A DNA stretch of 64,000 bases from Gammaproteobacteria bacterium (GCA_016874095.1 VGVH01000003.1:105748-169747), one strand, 5' to 3'. Shown: positions 11,467-24,933, counted from the stretch's first letter. Numbers and translations are program-made. Notes: generated by a model not told the origin, from the letters alone.

Positions 11467-13776
11467 GTGACCAGAGCAGCCAGGCTGGAAGCCAGCAGCG
11501 TACCCGCGCCTGCCGTCCGCGCCCTGAGGGAGTCAGCCCTCTGGGTGCTCGGGGCTGTCGCGCTCATCGTGTTCGTCGCGCTGTTCACCTTCGATTCGCG
11601 CGATCCCGGATTCAGCCACACCGGCGACGGTGGAGCGGTCCGCAACGAGATTGGCGCCGGCGGCGCCTGGCTGGCCGACGTCGCATTCAGTCTGTTCGGC
11701 GGGCCTGCCTACCTGATTCCGGTCATGATCGCTCTGGCCGGCTGGATCGTATTTGCCGCTCGCCGTAGTCCCGAGCCGCTGGACCGACTGCTGCTGGCTA
11801 CGCGGGGCGCAGGCTTCTTCGTCACGCTGTTTTCGAGCTGCGGTCTGGCAACACTGCATTTTTCCGCCGGACTGCTGCCGCAGTCCGCTGGCGGAGCCGC
11901 CGGAGAGATCCTTGGCAGCGGCCTGGCTGCGTCACTTGGCACGGTCGGTGCCACCCTGCTGTTGCTCGCGCTGTGGCTCGCCGCCATCTCCGTGTTCGCT
12001 GGGCTGTCGTGGCTGCAGGCGATGGATACGACGGGCCGCGTCGTGCTGCGCGCACTCGAGTCCGGCGGCGCTTTCCTGCGGCAGTTCCGCGAGCGCAGCC
12101 AGATGAAGCAGGCGCAGGAGCAGCGGCAGGAAGTGGTGCGCGCCGAACGCAAGAAAGTCGCGCGCAAGACGCCGCCCCGGATCGAGCCCGTGGTGGCGCC
12201 CGCTGCCGCCAGTGCGCGGGTGGAGGAGGAGCGCCAGGTTCGCATGTTCGAAGCCGTCGCACCCGGTGAGCGGCCGCCGCTGGCCTTGCTCGACAGCGCC
12301 ACGCAGCAGGCGTCGAGCTATTCGACCGAAGCACTCGAGGCCATGTCACGCCTCGTCGAACTGAAGCTGCGCGACTTCGGAGTGGAAGTCGAAGTCGTTT
12401 CCGTGCATCCAGGCCCGGTTGTCACGCGCTTTGAACTGAATCCGGCGCCGGGCGTCAAGGTGAGCCAGATCAGCGCTCTTGCCAAGGATCTGGCGCGGGC
12501 GCTGTCGGCGATCAGCGTTCGCGTCGTGGAAGTCATACCCGGCAAGTCGACGGTGGGACTGGAAATCCCGAACGAGTCTCGGGAACTGGTCACGCTTGGC
12601 GACATCCTCCGCTCCCAGCCCTACGAGGAGATGCCTTCTCCTCTTACCCTGGCGCTCGGCAAGGACATCAGCGGCAAGGCGGTGGTCGCTGACCTGCAGC
12701 GGATGCCGCATCTGCTCATCGCGGGCACCACCGGGTCCGGCAAGTCGGTCGGGATCAACGCCATGGTGCTGAGCCTGGTCTACAAGGCCAGGCCCGACGA
12801 GGTCCGCATGATCATGGTGGACCCGAAGATGCTCGAGTTGTCGGTATACCAGGGCATTCCGCACCTGCTCTGCCCGGTAGTCACCGACATGAGGGATGCC
12901 GCGAACGCGCTGCGCTGGTGCGTCGTCGAAATGGACCGCCGCTACCGGGTGATGGCCGCGCTGGGCGTGCGCAACATCGGTGGCTACAACCGCAAGATTC
13001 GCGCTGCGACCGAGAAGGGCGAGTCGATCCTCGATCCCATCGTGCAACCATCGCCGGATGGCGGGCCGCCACGGCCACCGGTGCCGCTGGAGCCCATGCC
13101 GTTCATCGTCATCATCATCGACGAGCTTGCCGACATGATGATGATCGTTGGCAAGAAAGTAGAGGAGCTCATTGCGCGGCTTGCGCAGAAGGCGCGCGCA
13201 GCCGGCATCCACATGATCGTGGCGACGCAACGGCCTTCGGTGGATGTCATCACCGGCCTCATCAAGGCCAATATTCCCTGCCGCATCGCGTTCCAGGTTT
13301 CCGCCAAGGTGGACTCGCGCACGATTCTCGATCAGGGTGGTGCCGAGAGCCTGCTCGGGCACGGCGACATGCTGTTCATGGCGCCGGGGACCGCGACGCC
13401 TGTGCGGGTGCATGGCGCTTTCGTGTCAGACCAGGAAGTACACCGCGTGGCAGCGCAGCTCAAGGGTGCGGGACAGCCTGAGTACCTCGACGAAGTCCTC
13501 GAGGGGCCATCGATCGCGATTCCCGGCATTTCGGGTGAACCGGTTTCGGCCGCGGCTGAGGATGGCGACGGGGAGGCGGACCCGCTGTACGACCAGGCCG
13601 TGCGCATCGTCGCCGAGACGCGCCGCGCATCGGTGTCCGGCATCCAGCGTCGATTGAAGATTGGCTACAACCGGGCAGCCCGGTTGGTCGAAATCATGGA
13701 GCAGGCCGGCCTGGTCGGCCCGTTGCAGTCGAACGGCTTTCGCGAGGTGCTCGCACCGCCGCCGCCCGAGGAGTGA
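11467..13776 (+). CDS. ftsK: DNA translocase FtsK
   Basis: 769 aa; 4 TM N-terminus, Walker [16 protein letters not shown]-terminal gamma domain ([29 protein letters not shown]). Confidence 0.96.
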   Translation: MTRAARLEASSVPAPAVRALRESALWVLGAVALIVFVALFTFDSRDPGFSHTGDGGAVRNEIGAGGAWLADVAFSLFGGPAYLIPVMIALAGWIVFAARRSPEPLDRLLLATRGAGFFVTLFSSCGLATLHFSAGLLPQSAGGAAGEILGSGLAASLGTVGATLLLLALWLAAISVFAGLSWLQAMDTTGRVVLRALESGGAFLRQFRERSQMKQAQEQRQEVVRAERKKVARKTPPRIEPVVAPAAASARVEEERQVRMFEAVAPGERPPLALLDSATQQASSYSTEALEAMSRLVELKLRDFGVEVEVVSVHPGPVVTRFELNPAPGVKVSQISALAKDLARALSAISVRVVEVIPGKSTVGLEIPNESRELVTLGDILRSQPYEEMPSPLTLALGKDISGKAVVADLQRMPHLLIAGTTGSGKSVGINAMVLSLVYKARPDEVRMIMVDPKMLELSVYQGIPHLLCPVVTDMRDAANALRWCVVEMDRRYRVMAALGVRNIGGYNRKIRAATEKGESILDPIVQPSPDGGPPRPPVPLEPMPFIVIIIDELADMMMIVGKKVEELIARLAQKARAAGIHMIVATQRPSVDVITGLIKANIPCRIAFQVSAKVDSRTILDQGGAESLLGHGDMLFMAPGTATPVRVHGAFVSDQEVHRVAAQLKGAGQPEYLDEVLEGPSIAIPGISGEPVSAAAEDGDGEADPLYDQAVRIVAETRRASVSGIQRRLKIGYNRAARLVEIMEQAGLVGPLQSNGFREVLAPPPPEE

Positions 13777-14414
13777 CTTTGCGCCTGGCGGCTGCGGTTC
13801 TCGCCATGCTGGCGATCTCGGGTCCGATGGTTTCATCGGCCGCTGCCGGTTCGGGGCTGCAACAGCTCGAGTCCTTTCTGGACAGTGCCCGGTCGGTCAC
13901 TGCGAGTTTCCACCAGGAAGTTCTCGACGGCAGTGGCGAGGTGATCGAGTCGTCGACCGGACGTCTGCAGTTGCAGCGGCCGGATCGCTTTCGCTGGGAC
14001 TACGACGACCCGTATGAACGGGTGGTCATGGCCGACGGCGAGCGCCTCTGGCTCTACGAGGCCGATCTGTCACAAGTGACTATCCGGCGGCTCGATGCCG
14101 GACTCGGGGAGACGCCGGCCGCCTTGTTGACCGGCGATCGCCGCATGCTCGAACGCTTCGAGGTGCTGGCGTCCTGGTCTGGCGAGGCAACCCAGTGGGT
14201 TCGCCTGCGCCCTCGCGCTGGCGATTCGGACTTCGAGTCCGTCGCGATAGGATTTTCCGCCGGTAAGCCCACGCAAATCGAATTCCAGGACAGGCTGGGC
14301 CAGCAGACGAGAGTTCGGCTCCGCGATGTACGCCTGAATCCGTCACTCGAATTGAGCGCGTTCCGGTTCACGGTTCCGCCGGGCGTGGACGTCATTCGCG
14401 AAGATGAACTCTGA
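13773..14414 (+). CDS. lolA: Outer membrane lipoprotein carrier protein LolA
   Basis: 213 aa; [76 protein letters not shown]; position after ftsK. Confidence 0.94.
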   Translation: MTLRLAAAVLAMLAISGPMVSSAAAGSGLQQLESFLDSARSVTASFHQEVLDGSGEVIESSTGRLQLQRPDRFRWDYDDPYERVVMADGERLWLYEADLSQVTIRRLDAGLGETPAALLTGDRRMLERFEVLASWSGEATQWVRLRPRAGDSDFESVAIGFSAGKPTQIEFQDRLGQQTRVRLRDVRLNPSLELSAFRFTVPPGVDVIREDEL

Positions 14415-14441
14415 GCGTTTCAACCCCGTCGTTCAGGCGCC

Positions 14442-14837
14442 GTGATGTTGCGCCCGCTGCGTCTGCGCAACCTCTGGCTGAGTGGTGGGGCTGTAGCGCT
14501 CGCGGTCATACTCGGCCTCTCGCTCATGCCTCTGAAGGACCCGATGCCGTTCCAGATCAGGGACAAGCTGGCACATTTCGCTGCGTTCTCCTTCCTGACG
14601 GTCTGGTTTCTCGGGATCGTCGATGCAGGTGGGCGGCTTCGCATCGCCTGTGCGCTTGCTGCCTACGGCCTCGGTATAGAGTTGCTGCAATCGCTGACCG
14701 CGTTGCGCACTGCCGATCCGCTGGATGTAGTATCGGATCTCGCGGGCATAGCCGCCGGCTGGTATCTCGCCGCCGCCGGATTGCACCAGTGGTGCTTCCG
14801 GCTGGAGTCATGGTTCGGCGTTGCTCCCGATGAATGA
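14442..14837 (+). CDS. VanZ-like family membrane protein
   Basis: 131 aa; PFQIRDKLAHFAAFSFLTVWFLGIV...YGLGIELLQSLTALRTADPLDVVSDLAGIAAGWYLA. Confidence 0.8.
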   Translation: MMLRPLRLRNLWLSGGAVALAVILGLSLMPLKDPMPFQIRDKLAHFAAFSFLTVWFLGIVDAGGRLRIACALAAYGLGIELLQSLTALRTADPLDVVSDLAGIAAGWYLAAAGLHQWCFRLESWFGVAPDE

Positions 14838-16174
14838 GCAAAGATTCTGCAAATTCGCCCCAAGCTCCCGGTTGGCGGCCCCTCGCTGACCGCATGCGGC
14901 CGGCGGACCTCGCCGAGGTCGTCGGGCAAGGCCATCTCCTCGGCACCGGGAAGCCGCTCGCCCAACTGCTGTCGGGGGGGAATCTGCACTCGGCGATTTT
15001 CTGGGGACCGCCCGGCAGCGGCAAGACCACGCTGGCCCGACTGGTCGCACAGTCCAGCGGCGCGCGCTTCGTGGCGCTGTCAGCCGTTCTTGCCGGCGTA
15101 AAGGACGTACGGGAGGCGATAGCCCAGGCGCAGGCTGAAGCTGCGCGCCCGACCGTGCTCTTTCTCGACGAAGTGCACCGCTTCAGCAAGTCGCAGCAGG
15201 ATGCGTTCCTGCCATTCGTCGAGGATGGGACCATCTTCTTCATCGGAGCGACGACCGAGAATCCGTCCTTCGCGATCAACAGCTCGCTGCTGTCGCGTGC
15301 GCGCGTCTATGTCCTGAAAGTGCTGGATTCGCGCGAGATCGCTGCCTTGCTGCGCCGTGCCCTGCAGGACACGCAGCGCGGGCTCGGGGCCCAACCGATG
15401 AAGGCAGGCGACGAGCTGCTCGAGCGCATTGCCGTTGCCGCAGACGGTGACGCGCGCCGAGCGTTGAACCTGCTCGATCTTGCAGTTGGCGTTGCGCGAG
15501 CGGCAGACCCGGCAGCCGGCGAACTCGATAGCTCCGCAGTAGAGCAGGTCGTGGCTGGCGGGTGGCGACGCTTCGATCGCGGCGGCGATCTGCTTCACGA
15601 CCAGATATCGGCCCTGCACAAGTCAGTGCGGGGCTCCGATCCGGACGCTGCTTTGTACTGGCTCGCGCGTATGCTCGACGGCGGCTGCGATCCGCACTAC
15701 CTCGCCCGTCGTGTCGTGCGCATGGCGATCGAAGACATCGGCCTGGCAGATCCTCGTGCTCTCACGATTTCCCTCGAAGCCTGGCAGGCGTATGAGCGTC
15801 TCGGCAGCCCCGAGGGAGACCTGGCGCTGGCGCAGGCGGTCGTATTTCTCGCCTGCGCCGCCAAGAGCAACGCCGTCTATCAGGCATTCGATGCCGCGCG
15901 GGCGGAGGTTGAACGTCACGGTACGCTGGAAGTTCCGCTGCACATCCGCAACGCGCCGACCGATCTTTTGCGCAAGCTCGGCCACGGCGCAGGCTATCGT
16001 TATGCTCACGACGAGCCGGATGCCTTCGCCTCCGGAGAGACGTATCTGCCCGAGGCGCTGGTCGGCAGTCGCTACTACGAACCGTCCGGCCGTGGTCTGG
16101 AGATCAGGATCGGCGAGAAACTTGCCGAGTTGCGTGCCCGCAACGTTGCTGCCCGAGGGTCGCGCGGCGAGTAG
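14834..16174 (+). CDS. rarA: Replication-associated recombination protein A (RarA/MgsA AAA+ ATPase)
   Basis: 446 aa; RPADLAEVVGQGHLLG...WGPPGSGKTTLARLVA; lolA-rarA-serS synteny. Confidence 0.95.
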   Translation: MSKDSANSPQAPGWRPLADRMRPADLAEVVGQGHLLGTGKPLAQLLSGGNLHSAIFWGPPGSGKTTLARLVAQSSGARFVALSAVLAGVKDVREAIAQAQAEAARPTVLFLDEVHRFSKSQQDAFLPFVEDGTIFFIGATTENPSFAINSSLLSRARVYVLKVLDSREIAALLRRALQDTQRGLGAQPMKAGDELLERIAVAADGDARRALNLLDLAVGVARAADPAAGELDSSAVEQVVAGGWRRFDRGGDLLHDQISALHKSVRGSDPDAALYWLARMLDGGCDPHYLARRVVRMAIEDIGLADPRALTISLEAWQAYERLGSPEGDLALAQAVVFLACAAKSNAVYQAFDAARAEVERHGTLEVPLHIRNAPTDLLRKLGHGAGYRYAHDEPDAFASGETYLPEALVGSRYYEPSGRGLEIRIGEKLAELRARNVAARGSRGE

Positions 16175-19671
<3,497 letters not shown>

Positions 19672-19675
19672 AAAC

Positions 19676-19765
19676 TGGCGGAGAGGGAGGGATTCGAACC
19701 CCCGAGGGACGTGAGTCCCTAACGGTTTTCAAGACCGCCGCATTCAACCGCTCTGCCACCTCTCC
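19676..19765 (-). tRNA. tRNA-Ser (anticodon TGA), CCA encoded
   Basis: Reverse strand GGAGAGGTGGCAGAGCGGTTGAATGCGGCGGTCTTGAAAACCGTTAGGGACTCACGTCCCTCGGGGGTTCGAATCCCTCCCTCTCCGCCA; long variable arm; anticodon loop CTTGAAA. Confidence 0.97.
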
Positions 19766-19880
19766 ACGTGACGGCCAGCGCCGGTCATTCTGGCCGCGGC
19801 TGGTATCCGGCGTCCAGAGAACGGCTGCAAGCGCCGATTGTCTCGGCGTAAACTGCGCGCCCGTTCGACCGGGACCCGTC

Positions 19881-20900
19881 ATGACTGCTGCCCGAACAGA
19901 CCTCAGCGAGCTCCTGCAGACGCTCAATTCCCAGGCGCTGCTGCTCCGGGTGCTCGTCTCGCTGGCGGAGCACGGCATCTTCGATCGGCTGGCTACGGGT
20001 GCCAGGACCGCGCGCGAACTTGCCGATGGGGCGCGCCTGGATGAGCAGGCGCTGTACCGCCTGCTGCGCTTCGGCGCCTCGCGCGGCCTGATGCGCGAGG
20101 ACGACGCGGGAGCTTTTCACCTGGCGCCCGGCGCCGAAGCGCTGTCCGCGGCATCACCGACGTCGGTGCGCAGCCGGTTGCGCCGCCCATGGCAGGACCT
20201 GATCTGGAAGAGCTACGAGCGCCTGCCGGACATGTTGCGGACCGGCGAGACGGCCTTCGATCTCGCCTTCGGCGAGTCATTCTTCGACTACCTCGCGGCG
20301 CATCGGGACCTCAATACGCTCTTCGACGACTCCATGGCGCAGCTGTCCCGCATGGAGAATCCGCTGGTGGCGGCCGGGTTCCGCTTCGCGGACTTTCCCT
20401 GGATCGTGGACGTGGGCGGCGGCCTCGGCGGCCTCCTGGCAGCGATCCTGGAAACTCATCCCGGCGTCCACGGCGTCCTCTTCGAGCAGCCGCAGGTGAT
20501 TGCCGGCGTGGCTGAGCATTTCGGGTCGAAGCTGGAAGGGCGCTGGGAAGCGATGGAGGGCGACTTCTTCACGGCGGTCCCGCCGGGGGGCGACCTCTAC
20601 CTGCTGAAGCGCATTCTCCATGACTGGGACGATGCGCGGGCCCGCCAGATCCTCGAGAATTGCCGCTCCGCGCTGTCGCCCCGCGCACGTCTGCTCGTCA
20701 TCGATGCGCTCATGCAGGCAGGCAATGAGCCCGACCCCAACAAGTTCATGGACGTCAATATCATGGCGCTCAACGGCGGTCGCGAGCGTACCGCAGCGGA
20801 ATTCGCGGCCTTGTTCGGCGAGACTGGCTTGCGCCTCGTGTCGATAAAGCCACTGCCGCAGCCGGTTACGCTCTCGCTTATCGAAGTGGCACTGGCCTGA
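19881..20900 (+). CDS. O-methyltransferase (acetylserotonin O-methyltransferase/hydroxyneurosporene methyltransferase type)
   Basis: Frame of ORF 19320..20900 from ATG 19881; VDVGGGLGGLLAAILETHP, LKRILHDWDDARARQILENCR, LLVIDALM. Confidence 0.9.
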   Translation: MTAARTDLSELLQTLNSQALLLRVLVSLAEHGIFDRLATGARTARELADGARLDEQALYRLLRFGASRGLMREDDAGAFHLAPGAEALSAASPTSVRSRLRRPWQDLIWKSYERLPDMLRTGETAFDLAFGESFFDYLAAHRDLNTLFDDSMAQLSRMENPLVAAGFRFADFPWIVDVGGGLGGLLAAILETHPGVHGVLFEQPQVIAGVAEHFGSKLEGRWEAMEGDFFTAVPPGGDLYLLKRILHDWDDARARQILENCRSALSPRARLLVIDALMQAGNEPDPNKFMDVNIMALNGGRERTAAEFAALFGETGLRLVSIKPLPQPVTLSLIEVALA

Positions 20901-20915
20901 CGCTAGAATCTGCCC

Positions 20916-21542
20916 ATGACGGTCGATGAACGCCACCGACGCCGACGCCGCCTGCGCCGCCAGGCCGCGGTGCTGCTGTTCCTGATGCTGGCTTTCGCGC
21001 TGGCTTGGTTCTTCGAATCGCAGGCCACCACGACCGTGGCGTTCGTGCGTTACGCGGAACTCGCAGGCGACGCGGACAGCAACCCGGGCCTGTCACCGGC
21101 AGGGCAGGAACGCGCCGAGGAGCTGTCGCGGCTGCTGGGTGAAGCCGACGTGGTCGCCGGCGTGGACGCCATATTCGCCACCCAGTATCGCTATACGCAG
21201 GAGACGGTTGCGCCGCTCGCAAAGCGGCTGCGCCTGCCCGTACAGGTGCAGGAAGTCGCTGACGTGAACGGACTGCTGGAGCGGATCCTGCGCGACTACA
21301 AGGGAAAGATCGTGCTGGTGGTTACCCACACGGGCCCGCTGCCCGAGTTGATCCGCGAACTCCACGGCAGCAAGAAAGTCCCGGCCTTCGGAGCCACCGA
21401 ACACGACAATCTGTATATCGTCAGCATCCCCTGGTACGGCAAGGTCAAGACGCTGCGTCTGAAATACGGTGTGCCTTACCGGCCCGATCCGCCGAGCGCA
21501 GCGACTCCGCCAGCGAGCGAGCCTGTCCCGTCCGGCCCATGA
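20916..21542 (+). CDS. Histidine phosphatase superfamily protein with altered RHG motif
   Basis: 208 aa; N-terminal TM, VAFVRYAELAGDADSNPGLSPAGQERAEELSRLL, VVTHTGPLPELIREL. Confidence 0.75.
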   Translation: MTVDERHRRRRRLRRQAAVLLFLMLAFALAWFFESQATTTVAFVRYAELAGDADSNPGLSPAGQERAEELSRLLGEADVVAGVDAIFATQYRYTQETVAPLAKRLRLPVQVQEVADVNGLLERILRDYKGKIVLVVTHTGPLPELIRELHGSKKVPAFGATEHDNLYIVSIPWYGKVKTLRLKYGVPYRPDPPSAATPPASEPVPSGP

Positions 21543-22185
21543 AACCGGACTCGTCGAGCGGCGGGTAGGGAATTGCGTGCTGACGGCAGTGTCGCGCGAC
21601 GGTGGGATAGCACCACTCGAACAGCACCTCGGCGTAGGTGGCGGGGTCCAGCCGGCAACGCGCGTACAGGCCCGCCGCTTCGCGCTGGCGTGCTGCTTCG
21701 TATAGCAGCAGAGCGGCAGCAACCGATACGTTGAGTGATTCAACCTGGCCCCTCATCGGCACGGCGACATGTCGGTCCGCGAGCGCCGCCGACCGGGCGG
21801 ATACTCCCATGAGCTCCGAGCCGAGCAGCAGCGCCGTCGGGCGGACGTAGTCCCATTCGCGGTAGTCGAGCGCGCCGGGACCCGGATGTGCCGCCACGAT
21901 GGCAAAACCCTGCTGGCGCATAGCAGCGACGGCGGTGTCGATATCCCGATGCGCCCGCGTGCGCACCCACTTCCGGCTGCCGCCCGAGATCATGCGATGG
22001 CGGGCGAACGCGCCGCCCGGCGACACCGCATGCAGCTCCATGACGCCGACCGCATCGCAGGTGCGCACAATCGCCGAGATGTTGTGCGACTTGTGCACGT
22101 CCTCCGCGAGCACTGTCAGGTCGGGCTGGCGCCTGGCCAGCACGGCCTTCAGCTGTTCGAATCGCTCCGGGCTCATGCCCCTCAC
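21445..22185 (-). CDS. trmH: tRNA (guanosine(18)-2'-O)-methyltransferase TrmH (SpoU family)
   Basis: 246 aa; LTVLAEDVHKSHNISAIVRTCDAVGV, LLLGSELMGVS, VPMRGQVESLNVSVAAALLLYEAARQR. Confidence 0.93.
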   Translation of the reverse strand: MRGMSPERFEQLKAVLARRQPDLTVLAEDVHKSHNISAIVRTCDAVGVMELHAVSPGGAFARHRMISGGSRKWVRTRAHRDIDTAVAAMRQQGFAIVAAHPGPGALDYREWDYVRPTALLLGSELMGVSARSAALADRHVAVPMRGQVESLNVSVAAALLLYEAARQREAAGLYARCRLDPATYAEVLFEWCYPTVARHCRQHAIPYPPLDESGFMGRTGQARSLAESLRSADRAGKAHRISDAAS

Positions 22186-22207
22186 TTTACAGGCCAGATC
22201 ACCCCCC

Positions 22208-22227
22208 CGTAGGAGCGGCGCAAGCCG
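22208..22227 (+). repeat. REP-like element copy (GTAGGAGCGGCGCAAGCCGC)
   Basis: 20-nt exact match to the core of copies at 53891, 53946 (inverted) and 63977. Confidence 0.75.
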
Positions 22228-22287
22228 CCACCTCGCTCAACCCGCGACCCGGCTCCGCTAGAATGCCAGCGTCGGTTGCCGGGGCAC

Positions 22288-22363
22288 GCCCCGATAGCTC
22301 AGGGGATAGAGCGTCCGCCTCCTAAGCGGAAGGTCCCGCGTTCGAATCGCGGTCGGGGTACCA
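22288..22363 (+). tRNA. tRNA-Arg (anticodon CCT), CCA encoded
   Basis: GCCCCGATAGCTCAGGGGATAGAGCGTCCGCCTCCTAAGCGGAAGGTCCCGCGTTCGAATCGCGGTCGGGGTACCA; full cloverleaf. Confidence 0.97.
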
Positions 22364-22666
22364 GCAAATCAAAAGGTTAGGCAACTCGCGGCGACGACGG
22401 CCAACAGCTTCCCACAAAATCCCCACAAACCGGACAGATTTGAGCCCCTGAAGCGAAGCGGCCCGGCGGGTGCGTCAACACCCGGCCGGGCCATGCCAAC
22501 GACGTGAAAGGAGCACGAAAAGGTCGGCTCTTTCACTACACCGGCATGCCGAATCGCATCACCTGCGGCCGCGATGTGCCGGACGACGTCGCGCAGCGGT
22601 TGCGCCGCGCGGGATTTCGCGCTGAGCCGGCCGGGGATGGCGTGCAAGCGGTGCGGAGCTGATCGG

Positions 22667-23857
22667 TCAGGCCGGCAAGCCGCCGCGATGGCGGCTGCCA
22701 AGCAGTATGACCGTCAGTCGTGGCAGCCAGTCTTCAAGCCGCGGTTGAACGAGCGCGGCCAGCGCGAAGCACAGCAGGGGCGCGAGCAGTGTCGCCACCA
22801 GTCTGACCGAAGTCGGTACCGACCAGTCGAACACAGCGCGAAGGCCGATCCCCAGCAGGCTCAGCACAATCTCGTGCGAGCAGAACACCAGGAAGACAAA
22901 GCGCGCCAGGCGCAGCATGGCCGCCCCCACGGCGGACCCCGCCACGAGGCTGATGACACACCAGGCCACGCCGATGCCCAGCGTCAGGCGCAAGGGCTCA
23001 AAGAAAAACCCCCAGGCAGCCGCTTCGACAGTCGCGCGTGACATGGTCAACGCAATCAGAAGAGCCAGTGCCACGATCGTGGCCGGTCCCCGCCAGCTTT
23101 CCACGTTGAGCGATGGCATGGGCAGTGGGCCCATCCGTATCGCCAGTCCCAACACGAACAGCACCGGGATGGTCTGGCGCTGGAATATCGGCAGGATGCC
23201 GCCATCGACCAGCCCGAAGAGCGTGGTGGTGCCCGCACACAGGACAACGACAAGCAGCAGCGTGCCCGATCGCGACAGCTTGAGCAGAAAAAGAAAGACC
23301 GGCAGTAGTAGAAAGCACAGGAACAGGTCGCGCAGGAAGTAGAGCGGGAAGTTCCAGGGCTTGTCGGTTAGTCCAACCAGTGCATTCACCCACCCGAGTG
23401 CGTCCGTCGGCAGGCGGGCAACGATGTCGGCGAGACCGCCACTGGCAGCACCGTAGCCCAGGTCGAACATTATTGAGAGCGCCGACCAGGCGATCAATGG
23501 CACGAGGAGAGTCCGCAATTTCTCCGTCAGCACCCCGCGATACCCGCGACGACCATAGGACTGCAGTGCGAGATAGCCCGACAGGATGCTGAGCAAGGGC
23601 ATGCTGACTCGCGCCAGCCCGTCATACAGAATGGCGCTCACGATGCGCGCTGTGTTGCCCAGAGCGGCCGCTGTCACGCCATCCGGCGTCAGCAGCATCG
23701 GGAAGGAGTGTGCAAACACCATGAAGAATATGCACAGCGTGCGGGCAATCTGCAGTCGCTCCGCGGTGGCCGCCGACACCGGCGGGAGCTGGTTGGCGGC
23801 TAACCCGCTATTGCCCGGCGTTGATGCGATTCCAGAGATCGATGATGTCATCGGCAA
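22667..23857 (-). CDS. Acyltransferase 3 family membrane protein
   Basis: 396 aa; many TM helices, LQIARTLCIFFMVFAHSFPML near N-terminus, typical of acyltransferase 3 family. Confidence 0.82.
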   Translation of the reverse strand: MPMTSSISGIASTPGNSGLAANQLPPVSAATAERLQIARTLCIFFMVFAHSFPMLLTPDGVTAAALGNTARIVSAILYDGLARVSMPLLSILSGYLALQSYGRRGYRGVLTEKLRTLLVPLIAWSALSIMFDLGYGAASGGLADIVARLPTDALGWVNALVGLTDKPWNFPLYFLRDLFLCFLLLPVFLFLLKLSRSGTLLLVVVLCAGTTTLFGLVDGGILPIFQRQTIPVLFVLGLAIRMGPLPMPSLNVESWRGPATIVALALLIALTMSRATVEAAAWGFFFEPLRLTLGIGVAWCVISLVAGSAVGAAMLRLARFVFLVFCSHEIVLSLLGIGLRAVFDWSVPTSVRLVATLLAPLLCFALAALVQPRLEDWLPRLTVILLGSRHRGGLPA

Positions 23858-24083
23858 CCGTTTTACTGGAATTCGCGCTGCAATAGTTCAGAAGCTGCGC
23901 CCCGATCCGGTCAAAGTTCCGGTCGCTGCCCCGCGGGGCCGATGCCGGGAAGTCGTCAATGCCCTTGCCGGTACGAGTATGAACATAGCCCTCGAACCGG
24001 TACAACACCGCCTGATTGAAGCCATTCGGTCCGTCGGGATGAATGCACAGGAACCAGGCACTTGTTGCGACCGCGCGATTCAT
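23808..24083 (-). CDS. Small hypothetical protein or gene fragment adjoining the tRNA-like repeat
   Basis: 91 aa ORF MNRAVATSAWFLCIHPDGPNGFNQAVLYRFEGYVHTRTGKG...; overlaps the acyltransferase start. Confidence 0.4.
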   Translation of the reverse strand: MNRAVATSAWFLCIHPDGPNGFNQAVLYRFEGYVHTRTGKGIDDFPASAPRGSDRNFDRIGAQLLNYCSANSSKTVADDIIDLWNRINAGQ

Positions 24084-24084
24084 T

Positions 24085-24129
24085 CTCCTGAGCGGAAGGT
24101 CCCGCGTTCGAGTCGTGGTCGGGGTATCA
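24085..24129 (+). repeat. Degenerate partial copy of the tRNA-Arg(CCT) 3' half (putative att-type direct repeat)
   Basis: CTCCTGAGCGGAAGGTCCCGCGTTCGAGTCGTGGTCGGGGTATCA matches tRNA 22319..22363 at about 41/45 positions. Confidence 0.85.
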
Positions 24130-24281
24130 CGGCACGCGCGACTGACCGATTAGAAATCCACCGACTTATGTCGTATTTCTCATGTTGCCTGAGCTGAGGT
24201 TTCTGTCGCGTCGCGCGTAATTGGGAACGGTGTCGCGACGCTGCCTGCAGGGCTTCCGATACGATCCTCGCAAGAAGAAAG

Positions 24282-24833
24282 ATGACCCAGCCGATGGTCC
24301 ACAAGCCGTTACATCCCGCCGTCCCTGAATCGGGCGCCCGAGGCAATTGTCGCACGCGGAGGCAGCGGCGCATCCACTCGCTGTGGTCGTTTGTCTATGG
24401 TGGCTTTCGCCCGCGGCGCCGGAACGGTCGCAGGCTGGGCGACGAACACCGCGTCTATTTCGACTGGCACGAACCCAGCGTGCTGTATCTCGCGCTGGCC
24501 ATCGTGCTCATGAGCTGTGCCGACGCGCTGTTCACGCTGAACATCCTGGCGGCCGGTGGTCGGGAGTTGAATGCCGTCATGGCGACCCTGCTCGGGTTCG
24601 GTACCCATGTATTCCTCTGGACCAAGATCGCGTTGACGGGCCTCAGCATCATCGTCCTCGCTGTCGTTGCCCGGCGCCGGATCCTGGGACGGTTTCCCGT
24701 CATCTGGCTCATGCGACTGTTTCTTGGCGTTTACGTCGTGCTGATCGGCTGGGAGATCTATCTCCTTGGCTGGGAGGCGACGTCGGAAGGTCGCGACGCA
24801 CTCGAGACGCTGCGCAACTGGGTCGCGGGCTGA
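24282..24833 (+). CDS. DUF5658-like small membrane protein
   Basis: 183 aa; SVLYLALAIVLMSCADALFTLNILAAGGRELNAVMATLLG, 3-4 TM helices. Confidence 0.65.
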   Translation: MTQPMVHKPLHPAVPESGARGNCRTRRQRRIHSLWSFVYGGFRPRRRNGRRLGDEHRVYFDWHEPSVLYLALAIVLMSCADALFTLNILAAGGRELNAVMATLLGFGTHVFLWTKIALTGLSIIVLAVVARRRILGRFPVIWLMRLFLGVYVVLIGWEIYLLGWEATSEGRDALETLRNWVAG

Positions 24834-24933
24834 GCTGCCGACACTGAACGACCAGCGGCATCGGCGAAAGCGCTTTCAGTAGCGGCATCAGCCGACTATC
24901 ATCCGCTGTTTGGTTGGTTGCGCCGGGTTTTCC

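Noticed and set aside
22440-22660. Possible short coding remnant (MPNRITCGRDVPDDVAQRLRRAGFRAEPAGDGVQAVRS) in the island
   Set aside because: Only about 40 codons, no recognisable family and no clear ribosome binding site; cannot be separated from chance.
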